Shown here: positions 48,636 to 58,115 of the stretch, in pieces
How the letters are laid out: each line of letters begins with the position of its first letter
Position numbering within the stretch: the stretch's first letter is position 1
Assembly: GCF_030144325.1 (NCBI RefSeq)
Contig: NZ_CP126307.1
Coordinates: 124,001 to 188,000, forward strand
Direction of reading: 5' to 3'
DNA from: Bosea vestrisii
GTDB taxonomy: Bacteria; Pseudomonadota; Alphaproteobacteria; Rhizobiales; Beijerinckiaceae
DNA length: 64,000 bases
The notes under the pieces: model-generated
What the model saw: only the letters and a program-made list of their open reading frames with translations
Database searches by the model: none
Told to the model about the DNA's origin: nothing
Program-made: the position numbers and the translations under genes

Positions 48636-49781
48636 ATGCTGAAGCTCGGTGCCCGCGGTGAACCGGTTCGGCTGTTGCAAAGCCAGCTCAATCTGCTGCC
48701 GACGGGGCTCGTGAAGCTCGTCGTCGATGGCATCTTCGGCACGCGGACCCACGGGCGAGTGCTGGAGTTCCAGGGTATCAACCAGCTCGACAAGGATGGC
48801 GTCGTTGGCCCGCTGACCCTCGACCTGATCGCCAATCTGCTCAGGAATCTCAACAACATCCTGCCGGTTCCGCCGCCGATGCCGGTGCCGAAGAAGCCCT
48901 CGGCTGTCCGGCTCATCACCGACGAGATCGTCGGCGCCTTCCCGGCGGCGAACGGCCTCATCACACAGATCATCCCGCCGATCGCGGTGATCCAGACCGC
49001 GACGTACAAGCAGGGCGCTGGCGGCCCGCCGCTGGATTTTCAAACCATGCCGGGTACGACGGGGCGGCTCGCGATCTTCGCCGCGCGCAACAAGGACGGC
49101 ATCGAGCGGGCCGTGATCCTGCTGTTGCCGGCGCAGGTCAATCCCGACCGGCTGCTGATCTGCATCAGCCACGGCTTCGGTGGGCAGGGGGCCAAGACGC
49201 GGGCACGCCTCAAGGCGCTGAACTGGACGGACCCTCTGTCCAAACCGCTGATCCAGTACGTACTGCTCAATCACGTCATCAATCGCTGGGGTGCGCAGAC
49301 GCTGGCGGCGCAGAAGCGGAACCTCGGCTACATGCAGATCGTCCGCTCCGGTGCGCCCGGCGGCGAGCTTGGCGCGTTCGCCAAGGACGCGGCCTTCCTG
49401 CAACAGGTGCTGATCGAGATGCGCGACCTGACGAACGGGTCGTTCTCGTTCAACACATTGGAGACGATGACCTTCTCGAGCGGCATCGGCGATCACAACC
49501 TGTTTGTCTCACAGGCGGAGAAGCGGTTCGATATCGCCGCGAGCTACGCCATCGATCCGCAGCCGCAGGCGCGGCCGTTGAACAGCAAGGGCAAGAAGCG
49601 GCTGTTTCGCAGCGGCGTGACCTCGCACGCGCCGCCATTGCCGGGATCGGATTTCCTTCCGGTCGGGCGCTGGACCAAGGAATGGCAGCACTTTCGCCTC
49701 CTGATCGACAAGGAATTCGACTACATGCACAACTGGACGATGCCGTTCTATTGCCTCTATCTCGGCATCCAGACCTCCTGA
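48636..49781 (+). CDS. Peptidoglycan-binding domain protein with hydrolase-like C-terminal region
   Basis: A 381-residue protein. Residues about 1-65 form a PG_binding_1 domain: 'LGARGEPVRLLQSQLNLLP', 'VDGIFGTRTHGRVLEFQ' and 'DKDGVVGPLTL'. After a Pro-rich linker ('PVPPPMPVPKKP') comes an unrecognised domain of about 270 residues. It contains 'LLICISHGFGGQG' (strand then HG loop) and 'MTFSSGIGDHN', followed by a C-terminal 'HNWTMPFYCLYLG', which together resemble an alpha/beta-hydrolase without a strict GxSxG. There is no signal peptide. AAAGGGG precedes the ATG. A secreted or effector role is speculative. Confidence 0.78.
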   Translation: MLKLGARGEPVRLLQSQLNLLPTGLVKLVVDGIFGTRTHGRVLEFQGINQLDKDGVVGPLTLDLIANLLRNLNNILPVPPPMPVPKKPSAVRLITDEIVGAFPAANGLITQIIPPIAVIQTATYKQGAGGPPLDFQTMPGTTGRLAIFAARNKDGIERAVILLLPAQVNPDRLLICISHGFGGQGAKTRARLKALNWTDPLSKPLIQYVLLNHVINRWGAQTLAAQKRNLGYMQIVRSGAPGGELGAFAKDAAFLQQVLIEMRDLTNGSFSFNTLETMTFSSGIGDHNLFVSQAEKRFDIAASYAIDPQPQARPLNSKGKKRLFRSGVTSHAPPLPGSDFLPVGRWTKEWQHFRLLIDKEFDYMHNWTMPFYCLYLGIQTS

Positions 49782-49797
49782 ACACCGAGTGCTGGCG

Positions 49798-50706
49798 TCA
49801 GCCCCGGCCCTCCAGCCGGCCCCGATGCTCGCGGAACAGTTTGCGCAGCGCCTCCAGCACCGCCAGCACGGCCGGGCGCTGACGGCCGCTCTCATGCGAG
49901 ACCAGGAAAATCTCGTCGGCAGTCGCTTCGGGCGGCTCTTCCAGGCGGATCAGAGCCGCATCGGCGTCCGCCAGGAAACAGGGCGCCATCGATACGGCGC
50001 CCGACGAGCGGATGCTTTCATAGCGTGCGGCGGAATCGCCGACCCGCGCGGCGATCGGCCGGCCGGCGGCCCAGGCGAGGATGTGCTGCTCGATCCGCGA
50101 CGAGACGTCTCGGCTGACCGAGATGATCGGCGCCGTGGCCGGGTCGCTGTCGCGGCGCACATAGAAGGCCTGCGCCAACCTGCCGACCTTCTGGCCGAAA
50201 TAGCCGGCACCCTCCGGCGGCCTGCGCATGCGGATCGCGATCTCGGCCTCGCCCTGAGCCAGGTCGAGGCGCGCGCGGGTGCTGAGGATGACGATCTCGA
50301 CGCCTCCGGCCGCGGCCGAAAGCGTGGTCGCGTGCTGGGTCAGGAACAGGCTGATCGAGGTGGTTGCGGTAACGCGGACGGGTTCATCGTCGCGGGCACG
50401 CGCAGATGTCGCCCGCGCCTCGAAGCGTGCGACGGCTTCGGCTGCGGCGGCTGCGTCCGCGGCGAGCGAAAGGCCGATCCCGGTCGGGATCAGGCGGTTG
50501 GCGCCGCGGCGGAACAGCCGCAGGCCGAGCCTTGCCTCGAACGCCTTCAGCCGGCGCGCGACGGTCGTCTCGCTCAACCCGAGCGCCGCCGCCGCCAAAG
50601 CCAGCCCGCCGCTGGAGGCGATGGCGTGGAAGATCTCGATGTCGGCCCAGAACGAGGCCGGGCTCTGGGCATCGCGTCGAGGTGGAGTGGCAGCAGGCTC
50701 GCCCAT
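49798..50706 (-). CDS. LysR family transcriptional regulator
   Basis: A 302-residue LysR protein. The helix-turn-helix lies at residues about 22-80 ('FHAIASSGGLALAAAALGLSETTVARRLKAFE'-type region, 'GLRLFRRG'); the effector domain follows ('VRVTATTSISLFLTQH', 'AEIAIRMRRPPEGAGYFGQ'). It is convergent with the peptidoglycan-binding gene and lies between that gene and parE, so its target is not obvious. Confidence 0.92.
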   Translation of the reverse strand: MGEPAATPPRRDAQSPASFWADIEIFHAIASSGGLALAAAALGLSETTVARRLKAFEARLGLRLFRRGANRLIPTGIGLSLAADAAAAAEAVARFEARATSARARDDEPVRVTATTSISLFLTQHATTLSAAAGGVEIVILSTRARLDLAQGEAEIAIRMRRPPEGAGYFGQKVGRLAQAFYVRRDSDPATAPIISVSRDVSSRIEQHILAWAAGRPIAARVGDSAARYESIRSSGAVSMAPCFLADADAALIRLEEPPEATADEIFLVSHESGRQRPAVLAVLEALRKLFREHRGRLEGRG

Positions 50707-50871
50707 GCGCTCAGCGGCCAGAGCTCGGACGCAGGATGGTGTCGCGGGGCGCTGTCATGGTCGAAGTCGTGCGGGTCGGTCGGCATGCACGCAGGATGGG
50801 CGCGCAGGTGTCGTGACACAGCCCGGCAAGCTTGCGGGGGTGCCCGGCATCCGAGCCGCCAGAGGCGCGCC

Positions 50872-52940
50872 TCACAGGTCGATCAGCTCGCCGGCGAAGG
50901 CGGCCCGCTCCTGGATGAAGAGGAAGCGCGCTTCCGGCTTGTTGCCCATCAGCCGCTCGACCGTGTCGGAGGTCTCTTCCTTGTTCTCATGATCGACCAT
51001 GACCTTGAGCAAGGAGCGCTTGCTTGGGTCCATGGTGGTTTCCTTGAGCTCGGCCGGCATCATCTCACCCAAGCCCTTGAAGCGGCCGATCTCGGGCTTC
51101 TTGCCCTTGAAAACGGTCTCCATCAGCTCGTCCTTGTGGGCATCGTTACGGGCATAGACGGACTTGGTGCCATGACGCAGCCGGTAGAGCGGCGGCACCG
51201 ACAAATAGAGATGACCCTTCTCGATCAGACGCGGCATCTGGCGCCAGAAGAACGTGACCAGCAGCGAGGCGATATGGGCGCCGTCGACGTCCGCATCGGT
51301 CATCACGATGACCTTCTCGTAGCGCAGGTCGTCCTCGCGGAACTGATTGCCGATGCCGCAGCCCAGCGCCAGGATCAGGTCGGCGAGTTGCTGATTGGCA
51401 TTGAGCTTTTCGCGCGTCGCGTTGGCGACGTTGAGGATCTTGCCGCGCAGGGGCAGGATCGCCTGGTTGGCGCGGTTGCGCGCTTGCTTGGCCGAGCCAC
51501 CAGCCGAGTCGCCCTCGACAATGAAGAGCTCGGAACCTGCCGCGCCGGCATTGCTGCAATCGGCGAGCTTGCCCGGCAGCCGGAGCTTGCGCGTCGCGGT
51601 CTTGCGCGAAACCTCCTTCTCGAGGCGCCGGCGCAGGCGTTCCTCGGCGCGGTCGACCGACCAGTCGAGCAGCTTCAGTGCCTGCTGCGGCGAGGCGGCG
51701 AGCCAATGGTCGAACGCATCGCGCAGCGCGTTCTCGACGATGCGGGCAGCTTCGAGCGTTGCCAGCTTGTCCTTGGTCTGGCCCTGGAATTCCGGTTCGC
51801 GGATGAAGACCGAGAGCATGGCGGCGCAGGTCGCCATCACATCGTCGGCGGTGACCTGCGCCATCCGCTTGCTCTGGCCGATGCGCTCGGCGTGGTCGCG
51901 CAGTCCGCGCAACAGCGCGATGCGCAGGCCGGATTCGTGCGTGCCGCCCTCGGACGTCGGAATCGTATTGCAGTAGGAAGAGGAGAACCCGTCTTCGCCG
52001 GTGGCGAGCCAGGCGATCGCCCATTCGAGCGAGCCGTGGCCACCTTCCTTCGTGATCTTGCCCGAGAAGATCGGCTCGGCGACCAGGTCCTTGCCCTCGA
52101 TCTCGCGGGCGAGATAGTCGCGCAGGCCGCCGGGGAACTTGAAGACCGCTTCCGCGGCGACGTCGCCCTCGGCCTTGAGCAGGGAGGGCGCGCAGCGCCA
52201 GCGGATTTCGACGCCGCCGAAGAGATAGGCTTTCGAGCGAGCCATGCGGAACAGCCGCGCCGGGACGAAATGCGCGCCTTCGCCGAAGATCTGCGCGTCG
52301 GGATGGAAGCGCACGCGGGTGCCGCGCCGGTTGGGCGCCCGGCCGACCGTCTCCAATGGCCCCTGCGGATGGCCGCGCGAGAAGGTCTGGCGATAGAGCA
52401 TTTGCCCGCGCGCGACCTCGACTTCGACCAGGTCGGAGAGTGCGTTGACGACCGAGACGCCGACGCCGTGCAGGCCGCCCGAGGTTTCGTAGACCTTGAG
52501 TCGAACTTTCCGCCGGCGTGCAGGATCGTCATGATCACTTCGAGCGCCGACTTGTCCGGAAATTTCGGATGGGGGTCGATCGGCATGCCGCGACCATTGT
52601 CGGTGACGGCGAGCGAGCCGTCGGCAAAGAGCTCGACATCGATGAAGCTGGCATGGCCCGCCACCGCCTCGTCCATGGCGTTGTCGATCACCTCGGCGAA
52701 GAGGTGGTGCAAGGCCCGCTCATCAGTGCCGCCGATATACATGCCGGGCCGGCGCCGGACCGGCTCCAGCCCTTCGAGCACTTCGATGGTGGAAGCGTCG
52801 TAGCCGGCCTCCGATGGGGTGCCGACGCGTGGGGCGGGGGCAGGGCGCGCAGCCGGTTTCGGCGCAGGGGCGGGCGCGGGCGCTTCTGCGCGCGCATCCT
52901 TGCCGCCATCATCGCCGAAGAGGTCGTCCGTCATCACCAT
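50872..52940 (-). pseudogene. parE: DNA topoisomerase IV subunit B (ParE), one-base frameshift
   Basis: Two frames join to a normal ParE of about 689 residues, the ATPase and TOPRIM subunit of topoisomerase IV. The N-terminal frame has the GHKL motifs 'EVIDNAMDEAVAG' and 'DNGRGMPIDPHP'; the C-terminal frame has 'EGDSAGGSAKQARNR', 'MTDADVDGAHIASLL' and the end 'FIQERAAFAGELIDL'. They break around 52497-52503 where one base is missing before 'KVYETSGGLHG'. A Pro/Ala-rich N-terminal extension ('PAPAPAPKPAARPAPAP') precedes the ATPase. ParE is normally essential, so this is best read as a sequencing error. Start ATG 52940; ATG 52934 is an alternative. Confidence 0.93.
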
Positions 52941-53236
52941 TGTGCCTACTGATTCGCGCTGCCTGCAGGATACCGCATCGGTCGATCGGCCGCCTGCCAG
53001 AGCCCTATAACCCGCCGTTCATCCGCAATAAACCGATCGGAGTGTCGCCGAAAGGCAGGAAGCGCGAGGCCGTCGCCGAACCGTCATCTCAGGATGGCAC
53101 AGCCGGCTCGTGGAACCTCGCTTGCCGGTCCCTGGTTCAGCAGCCGTTAACGGCAACAGCCCCATCATAGGTACTGCGAATCGGGACTGGTCCCGGCCGT
53201 GCATTCGGCTAAGCTGGCATAAGGGGAGAAGGTCAC

Positions 53237-53437
53237 GTGGCGTCGCGTTCCGCAGTCCCGAAAATCCGCATCGCGGGCCTCGAGCGGGCCGCGCGCTTTG
53301 CCGGTGAGTCCTTCGCCTATGAGGAGCTGTCCGGCTTCGAGACGCGACAGGATGCTGAGGCCACGCAGTTGCATCGGCTCTGGTGGGGTGCCGCCATCGT
53401 CGCGCTGATCGGCCTGGCGATCGTCGCTCTGCGCTGA
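53237..53437 (+). CDS. Small tail-anchored membrane protein
   Basis: A 66-residue unrecognised protein starting with GTG after a good AAGGGGAGAAGG. A soluble N-terminal half ('IRIAGLERAARFAGESFAYEELSGF') is followed by one C-terminal transmembrane helix ('LWWGAAIVALIGLAIVAL'). This is a tail-anchored layout. It lies between parE (divergent) and the glycosyltransferase. The 296 bases before it hold nothing else I can support. Confidence 0.62.
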   Translation: MASRSAVPKIRIAGLERAARFAGESFAYEELSGFETRQDAEATQLHRLWWGAAIVALIGLAIVALR

Positions 53438-53497
53438 CCTGCCGTCAGCGCTTCTTCAACCTTTGAGCGCTAGAAGAGCTCCCTCGGGAGGCTCGAC

Positions 53498-54715
53498 ATG
53501 CGCGTGGTCATCGTCAGCGATTTCGGCTCGGTCAATGGTGGTGCCGCCAAGGTTGCGATCGAGAGCGCGCGCGGACTTGCCGAGGCCGGCGTTGAGATCG
53601 TCTTCGCCTGTGCGATCGGTCCCGTCTCGGATCGGCTCGACCACCCGCTGATCAGCGTCGAGCTCTATCCCGGCGAAGAGATCTGGAAGGTCGGCAGCAA
53701 GATCGCTGCGGCACGGCAAGGCATCTGGAACGCTCCGGCGCATAGTTTCCTGAGCGAGCTTCTCGCGCGCCAGCCGCGCGGTAGAACGTTGGTGCACCTG
53801 CATCAATGGACCAAGGCGTTCAGCCCCGCGGCGATCGCGGCCGCCGGCGAGAGCGGGCTTCCCGTCGCGATCACAATGCACGACTACTTCTCGTTCTGCC
53901 CGGTCGGCGGCTATTTCGACTTCAAGGCGGGAGCGCCCTGTCAGCAGAAACCGATGTCGGCCGGCTGCATCGCCGCCAATTGCGACCGCGCGTCCTATGT
54001 CCACAAGCTGGTGCGCGTCGCCCGGCAGTGGCGCTCGGACGAGGCGCTGCGCAAGCTCCGCACGCCGCTTTTCGTCCATGTCAGCGACTTCGCCCGCCGC
54101 TTCGCCGAGCCTTTCCTTCCGAAGCAGGCGCGGCACGTTGTGGTCGAGAACATGATGGAGGCGCCGAAGCGGTCACCCGTCGATGTCGCAAAGAACCGGC
54201 ACGCGCTCTTTCTGGGGCGCTTTACCCAGGAGAAAGCCGGCGACGTGCTGGCCCAGGCGGCGCGCGATGCCGGCATGCCCGTGCGTTTCGTCGGCGAGGG
54301 GCCGCTCGCCGAAGAGATCCGCCGCATCAATCCGCAGGCCGAAATCCTTGGCTGGGTGCCGGCCGAACGCGTCTTCGACGAAATTGCGGCTGCGCGCTGC
54401 CTCGTGCTGCCTTCGCTCTGGTACGAGCCGGGTCCGCTCGTTATCGCCGAGGCCCGCTCGCTCGGCGTGCCGGTCGTGCTCGCGCGGACTACGGGCCCCG
54501 CGAGCTGGATCGAGGATGGCGAAGACGGAATCCTGGTCGAAGGCGGCGACGGGAGGGGGCTGATGAAGGCTCTGGAGCGGCTGAAGGACGACAACGCCGC
54601 GTCCCGCATGGGCGCTGCCGCCTATCGCCGCTACTGGGACGATCCGCTGACGATCCAGCGCCATGTCCAGCGGCTGATCGGCGCTTACCGGCCCGTACTC
54701 GCTGCCGCGGCCTGA
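53498..54715 (+). CDS. Glycosyltransferase family 4 protein
   Basis: A 405-residue GT-B-fold glycosyltransferase. The N-terminus 'MRVVIVSDFGSVNGGAAKVA' is an acceptor-site glycine loop. A Cys-rich insert ('PCQQKPMSAGCIAANC') precedes the linker, and the C-terminal domain has 'ALFLGRFTQEKAGDVL', 'EILGWVPAERVFDEIAAARCLVLPS' and the nucleotide-sugar motif E-x7-E in 'YEPGPLVIAEARSLGVPVV'. It would transfer a sugar in envelope polysaccharide synthesis. It converges on the FkbM methyltransferase gene, 136 bases away. The sugar is unknown. Confidence 0.93.
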   Translation: MRVVIVSDFGSVNGGAAKVAIESARGLAEAGVEIVFACAIGPVSDRLDHPLISVELYPGEEIWKVGSKIAAARQGIWNAPAHSFLSELLARQPRGRTLVHLHQWTKAFSPAAIAAAGESGLPVAITMHDYFSFCPVGGYFDFKAGAPCQQKPMSAGCIAANCDRASYVHKLVRVARQWRSDEALRKLRTPLFVHVSDFARRFAEPFLPKQARHVVVENMMEAPKRSPVDVAKNRHALFLGRFTQEKAGDVLAQAARDAGMPVRFVGEGPLAEEIRRINPQAEILGWVPAERVFDEIAAARCLVLPSLWYEPGPLVIAEARSLGVPVVLARTTGPASWIEDGEDGILVEGGDGRGLMKALERLKDDNAASRMGAAAYRRYWDDPLTIQRHVQRLIGAYRPVLAAAA

Positions 54716-54851
54716 GGAGATCCGGCGGCGGCGAGCCTTTTGGACGCCTTCGACCTTCCTCAAGCTTACCCTGCAGCAAGCGCGCCGCTTCCATCAGCGC
54801 CGGCGCCGGCACCATCCGGATCGTCGAACAAGGTTTGATGCCGGCCGCGGG

Positions 54852-55790
54852 TTACGCAGCGACGCCCGGCCACTGCCTCGCATTGCGCAGCGCGATCAGG
54901 TTGTAGCCCTTGGTGCGGTCGCGCTTGTACGCGTCGAGCTCGGCGGCTCTTGCAAGTGGCACAATCCGATCGTCGAGCAGCAGGTGGACGGCGAGCCCGC
55001 GCTCCTCGAGGATGTGCCGGGTCAGGGCATGTATCGGATCGGAGCCATGATCCTCGTAGATCACCAGCGCGTCTCTGCCGAGCGCACGCTCCATCCCACC
55101 CAGCGCCTCGCGCTCGACGCCTTCGACGTCGAGCTTGACGATCAGTCGACGCTCCGTCCAGCCCTGTTGCTCCAGCAGATCGTCGATCGAGATCGAGATC
55201 ACCGTCTCGCCGTTGGAGGCCTCGCCCTCGGCCGCGATGCCCCTGGCCTCATGCGCTTCGGCATTGAGATTCACCTCGACCCCTGAGCGATCGAGGATGG
55301 CGCGATGAAAGGTCTTGATCAGGCCGGCATGCGGCGCGGCATTGGCGACCAGGTGGCCGTAGGTGGGTGCCGAGGCCTCGACGGCGAGGACAGGTTTGCC
55401 GCCACCGACGCTCGAGGCCGCAAAGACCGACCAGTAGCCGATATTGGCTCCACAATCGACAAACCCGTAGTCGACGCCGGCCAGCAGCCGCAGCAAACGC
55501 GCCATCTCCGGCTCATGATCATAGGAGCGCAGCAGCATCCTGTTCCAGTAGGGGTCGCTGGCCGGAAAGCTGATTTGCGCATCGGAACCGAGCGCGATCG
55601 TCGCGGTCCGTCCGCTCCAGGCGACGCTGCCGATCAGCCGGCATGCCTTGTAGAGGCCGCGCTGCTGCAGGGGGCGGGACAGAGCACCGTAGGCATCGAG
55701 CGCGCCGACCAGAGCCCGCGTGCCCATGCCACCGGCGACGAGGCGGCCGGCAGGGCGATCGAATGCGATGGCGGACTGGGCAAGAGCCAT
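54852..55790 (-). CDS. FkbM family methyltransferase
   Basis: A 312-residue SAM-dependent methyltransferase. Motif I is 'GFVDCGANIGYWSVFAASS'; the FkbM hallmark is 'LIVKLDVEGVEREALGGMERAL' followed by 'LVIYEDHGSDPIHALT'. FkbM proteins methylate sugars or polyketides, so with the nearby glycosyltransferase it may decorate a surface glycan. The start ATG 55788-55790 follows TTGGAG; a longer in-frame extension would run into the terminator and glnA. It is downstream of glnA's terminator. Confidence 0.91.
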   Translation of the reverse strand: MALAQSAIAFDRPAGRLVAGGMGTRALVGALDAYGALSRPLQQRGLYKACRLIGSVAWSGRTATIALGSDAQISFPASDPYWNRMLLRSYDHEPEMARLLRLLAGVDYGFVDCGANIGYWSVFAASSVGGGKPVLAVEASAPTYGHLVANAAPHAGLIKTFHRAILDRSGVEVNLNAEAHEARGIAAEGEASNGETVISISIDDLLEQQGWTERRLIVKLDVEGVEREALGGMERALGRDALVIYEDHGSDPIHALTRHILEERGLAVHLLLDDRIVPLARAAELDAYKRDRTKGYNLIALRNARQWPGVAA

Positions 55791-55883
55791 TGCGGCGCTC
55801 CAAGAGCTTGCAGACCAGAAACTGCTTACCTCGAAGGTTTTGCCAGCCGGTAAAGGCAACTGCCGAAAAGCCGGCGCATGGAC

Positions 55884-55912
55884 GAAAAAAACCGGGGCGT
55901 TGCCGCCCCGGT
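55884..55912 (-). terminator. Rho-independent terminator of glnA
   Basis: On the minus strand the stem CCGGGGCGGCAACGCCCCGG is followed by TTTTTT. It lies about 75 bases after the glnA stop and clearly separates it from the FkbM gene. Confidence 0.88.
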
Positions 55913-55987
55913 TCGCAAGGTGGACTGCGGATCGCCGCAGTCGGGAGGAAATCCTGTCCCGAGCCCAAAGCTCGGGAGGACAAGCAC

Positions 55988-57397
55988 TCAGTAGGAATAG
56001 TACATCGCGAACTCGACCGGGTGCGGCGTCATCTCGAAGCGCGCCACATCCTGCATCTTGAGCTCGATGTAGCTCTCGATGAAGTCGTCGTTGAAGACGC
56101 CGCCGGCCTTGAGGTAGGCGTTGTCCTTCTTGAGCGAATCCAGCGCCTCGCGCAGCGAACCGCAGACCGTCGGGATCTTCTTGAGCTCGCGCGGCGGCAG
56201 GTCGTAGAGATCCTTGTCCATCGCCGGGCCGGGATCGATCTTGTTGATGATGCCGTCGAGGCCGGCCATCGTCAGCGCGGCGAAGGCGAGATAGGGGTTC
56301 GCCATCGGATCGGGGAAGCGGACCTCGACGCGCTTGGCCTTGGGCGAGGTCGTCCACGGAATACGGCAGGAGGCCGAGCGGTTGCGCGCCGAATAGGCGA
56401 GCAGCACCGGGGCCTCATAACCCGGGACGAGGCGCTTGTAGGAGTTGGTCGAGGGGTTGGTGAAGGCGTTCAGCGACTTGGCGTGCTTGATGATGCCGCC
56501 GATGTACCAGAGGCATTCCTGCGACAGGTCGGCATACTTGTTGCCGGCCATGATCGGCTTGCCGTTCTTCCAGATCGACTGGTGGACGTGCATGCCTGAG
56601 CCGTTGTCGCCAAAGACGGGCTTGGGCATGAAGGTCGCGGTCTTGCCGTAGCTCTGGGCGACGTTGTGAATGCAGTATTTATAGACCTGCATCTGGTCGG
56701 CCATGTGCGTCAGGGTGTCGAACTTCAGGCCGAGCTCATGCTGGGCCGAGGCGACCTCGTGATGGTGCTTCTCGACCTTGGCGCCCATGGCTGCCATGGC
56801 CGCAAGCATCTCGCCGCGCATGTCCTGCGCCGAATCCTGCGGCGGAACCGGAAAATAACCGCCCTTGGTGGCAATGCGGTGGCCGAGATTGCCGCCCTCG
56901 TACTCGGTCATGCCATTGATCGGCAGCTCGACATTGTCGAGCTTGAAGCCGGTGTTGTACGGGTCGGCGGCGATCTTGACGTCGTCGAAGACGAAGAACT
57001 CGGCCTCGGGCCCGACATAGACGGTGTCGCCGATGCCGGTCGACTTGAGGTATGCCTCGGCCTTCTTGGCCATGCCGCGCGGATCACGGCCATAGGGCTC
57101 GCCCGTCGCCGGCTCGAGCACGTCGCAGGTGATGACCATGGTCGAGGCCGAAAAGAACGGGTCGATGCAGGCCGTCGTCGGATCCGGCATCAGCAGCATG
57201 TCGGACTCGTTGATCGCCTTCCAGCCGGCGATCGAGGAGCCGTCGAACATCGTGCCCTCGGCGAAGATCTCTTCGTCGATCATGGTGATGTCGAAGGTGA
57301 CGTGCTGCCACTTGCCGCGCGGGTCGGTGAAGCGGAAGTCGACGTATTTGACGTCATTGTCCTTGATCGCCTTCAGGACTTCTTTGGCGTTCTTCAT
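55988..57397 (-). CDS. glnA: Glutamine synthetase type I (GlnA)
   Basis: A 469-residue glutamine synthetase, exactly the length of the adenylylated bacterial type I enzyme, which makes glutamine from glutamate, ammonia and ATP. It shows 'GWKAINESDMLLMPDPTTA', 'VYVGPEAEFFVFDDV', 'NGSGMHVHQSIWKNGKP', 'NPSTNSYKRLVPGYEAPVLL' and the adenylylation site 'DKDLYDLPPRELKK' (Tyr about 397). Its start is ATG 57395-57397 with AGGAAGTCGTG upstream. It follows glnB by 94 bases, the usual PII-GS operon. In the raw sequence the frames of glnB and glnA run together only because of the glnB frameshift. Confidence 0.97.
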   Translation of the reverse strand: MKNAKEVLKAIKDNDVKYVDFRFTDPRGKWQHVTFDITMIDEEIFAEGTMFDGSSIAGWKAINESDMLLMPDPTTACIDPFFSASTMVITCDVLEPATGEPYGRDPRGMAKKAEAYLKSTGIGDTVYVGPEAEFFVFDDVKIAADPYNTGFKLDNVELPINGMTEYEGGNLGHRIATKGGYFPVPPQDSAQDMRGEMLAAMAAMGAKVEKHHHEVASAQHELGLKFDTLTHMADQMQVYKYCIHNVAQSYGKTATFMPKPVFGDNGSGMHVHQSIWKNGKPIMAGNKYADLSQECLWYIGGIIKHAKSLNAFTNPSTNSYKRLVPGYEAPVLLAYSARNRSASCRIPWTTSPKAKRVEVRFPDPMANPYLAFAALTMAGLDGIINKIDPGPAMDKDLYDLPPRELKKIPTVCGSLREALDSLKKDNAYLKAGGVFNDDFIESYIELKMQDVARFEMTPHPVEFAMYYSY

Positions 57398-57491
57398 CTC
57401 ACGACTTCCTTTGTCGACTGCTAGGGTCTCACGACTGACGTTGCCTGCGGGTCCGCCGGCGCACGCATTCCTTGGGTGTTGGGAATAATCC

Positions 57492-57829
57492 TCAGATCGC
57501 GTCCGCGCCGGACTCGCCGGTGCGGATGCGGATCGCCCCTCCACGCTCGATACAAAAATCTTGCCATCGCCGATCCGGCCGGTCTGGGCGGCCTTCTTGA
57601 TCGCCTCGATCGCGCGCTCGACCATGTCGTCGGCCAGCACGATCTCGATCTTCACCTTCGGCAGGAAGTCGACCACGTATTCGGCGCCGCGATAGAGCTC
57701 GGTATGGCCCTTCTGGCGTCCAAAACCCTTCGCCTCGAGCACCGTGATGCCCTGGAGGCCGACCTCCTGCAGCGCCTCCTTCACCTCGTCGAGCTTGAAG
57801 GGCTTAATGATCGCTTCGATCTTCTTCAT
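57492..57829 (-). pseudogene. glnB: Nitrogen regulatory protein P-II (GlnB), one-base frameshift near the 3' end
   Basis: The first 98 codons read as normal PII: 'MKKIEAIIKPFKLDEVKEAL', the T-loop 'KGHTELYRGAEYVVDFLPK' with Tyr51, and 'RIGDGKIFVSS'. The expected end 'VEEAIRIRTGESGADAI' appears only in the next frame; one base is missing in the G run 57535-57538 (the codons read VEG instead of VEE-A). With the base restored the protein is 112 residues, the standard length. PII senses nitrogen and carbon and controls glutamine synthetase adenylylation. It is followed by glnA. A sequencing error is the likeliest cause. Confidence 0.92.
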
Positions 57830-57995
57830 GCGCCGACCGACCTCCTTGGCGTGAGCTTGCACCACTGTACGCAGCCTTCCTCCGTTCTGACCATCTCGGC
57901 CAACCCGGATCAACTCGGCGCGTCCAGCAAAACCTCGCCTGTCCTGCTCATAGCATCGGCGCAGGCAGGCCGCCATGATAGCCCCGGGGGCAAAC

Positions 57996-58012
57996 CGCCT
58001 CTTGAAGAGGCG
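57996..58012. promoter_or_regulatory. 17-bp interrupted palindrome in the glnB upstream region
   Basis: CGCCTCTT-G-AAGAGGCG is a near-perfect palindrome with a one-base centre, about 170 bases upstream of glnB and about 100 upstream of the divergent nnrD-type gene. It may be an operator. No sigma-54 site of correct spacing was found for glnB. Confidence 0.35.
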
Positions 58013-58115
58013 AAAAACAGTCTAAAAATTATGCACATGCCTATCTTGCGTGCAATCGCCGATATCGGCGCATCTCCTTGCCCGAACGCCCGGGCTGGCG
58101 GACAATGACCGGCCG

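Noticed and set aside
49789..52803. A 1004-codon plus-strand frame opposite the LysR and parE genes
   Set aside because: It is antisense to two well-supported genes, with Arg/Asp-rich composition typical of GC-rich shadow frames.
54852..56357. FkbM methyltransferase extended N-terminally to 501 residues
   Set aside because: The extension is antisense-like read-through across the glnA terminator and the glnA 3' end. A good start with a ribosome-binding site lies at 55790.
57845..57861. A sigma-54-like site (TTGGC...TTGCA) near glnB
   Set aside because: The GG-GC spacing is one base short and it points away from glnB.
55988..57976. A natural PII-glutamine synthetase fusion
   Set aside because: The join exists only because of the one-base frameshift in glnB. 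Both proteins have standard lengths and their own starts when it is corrected.
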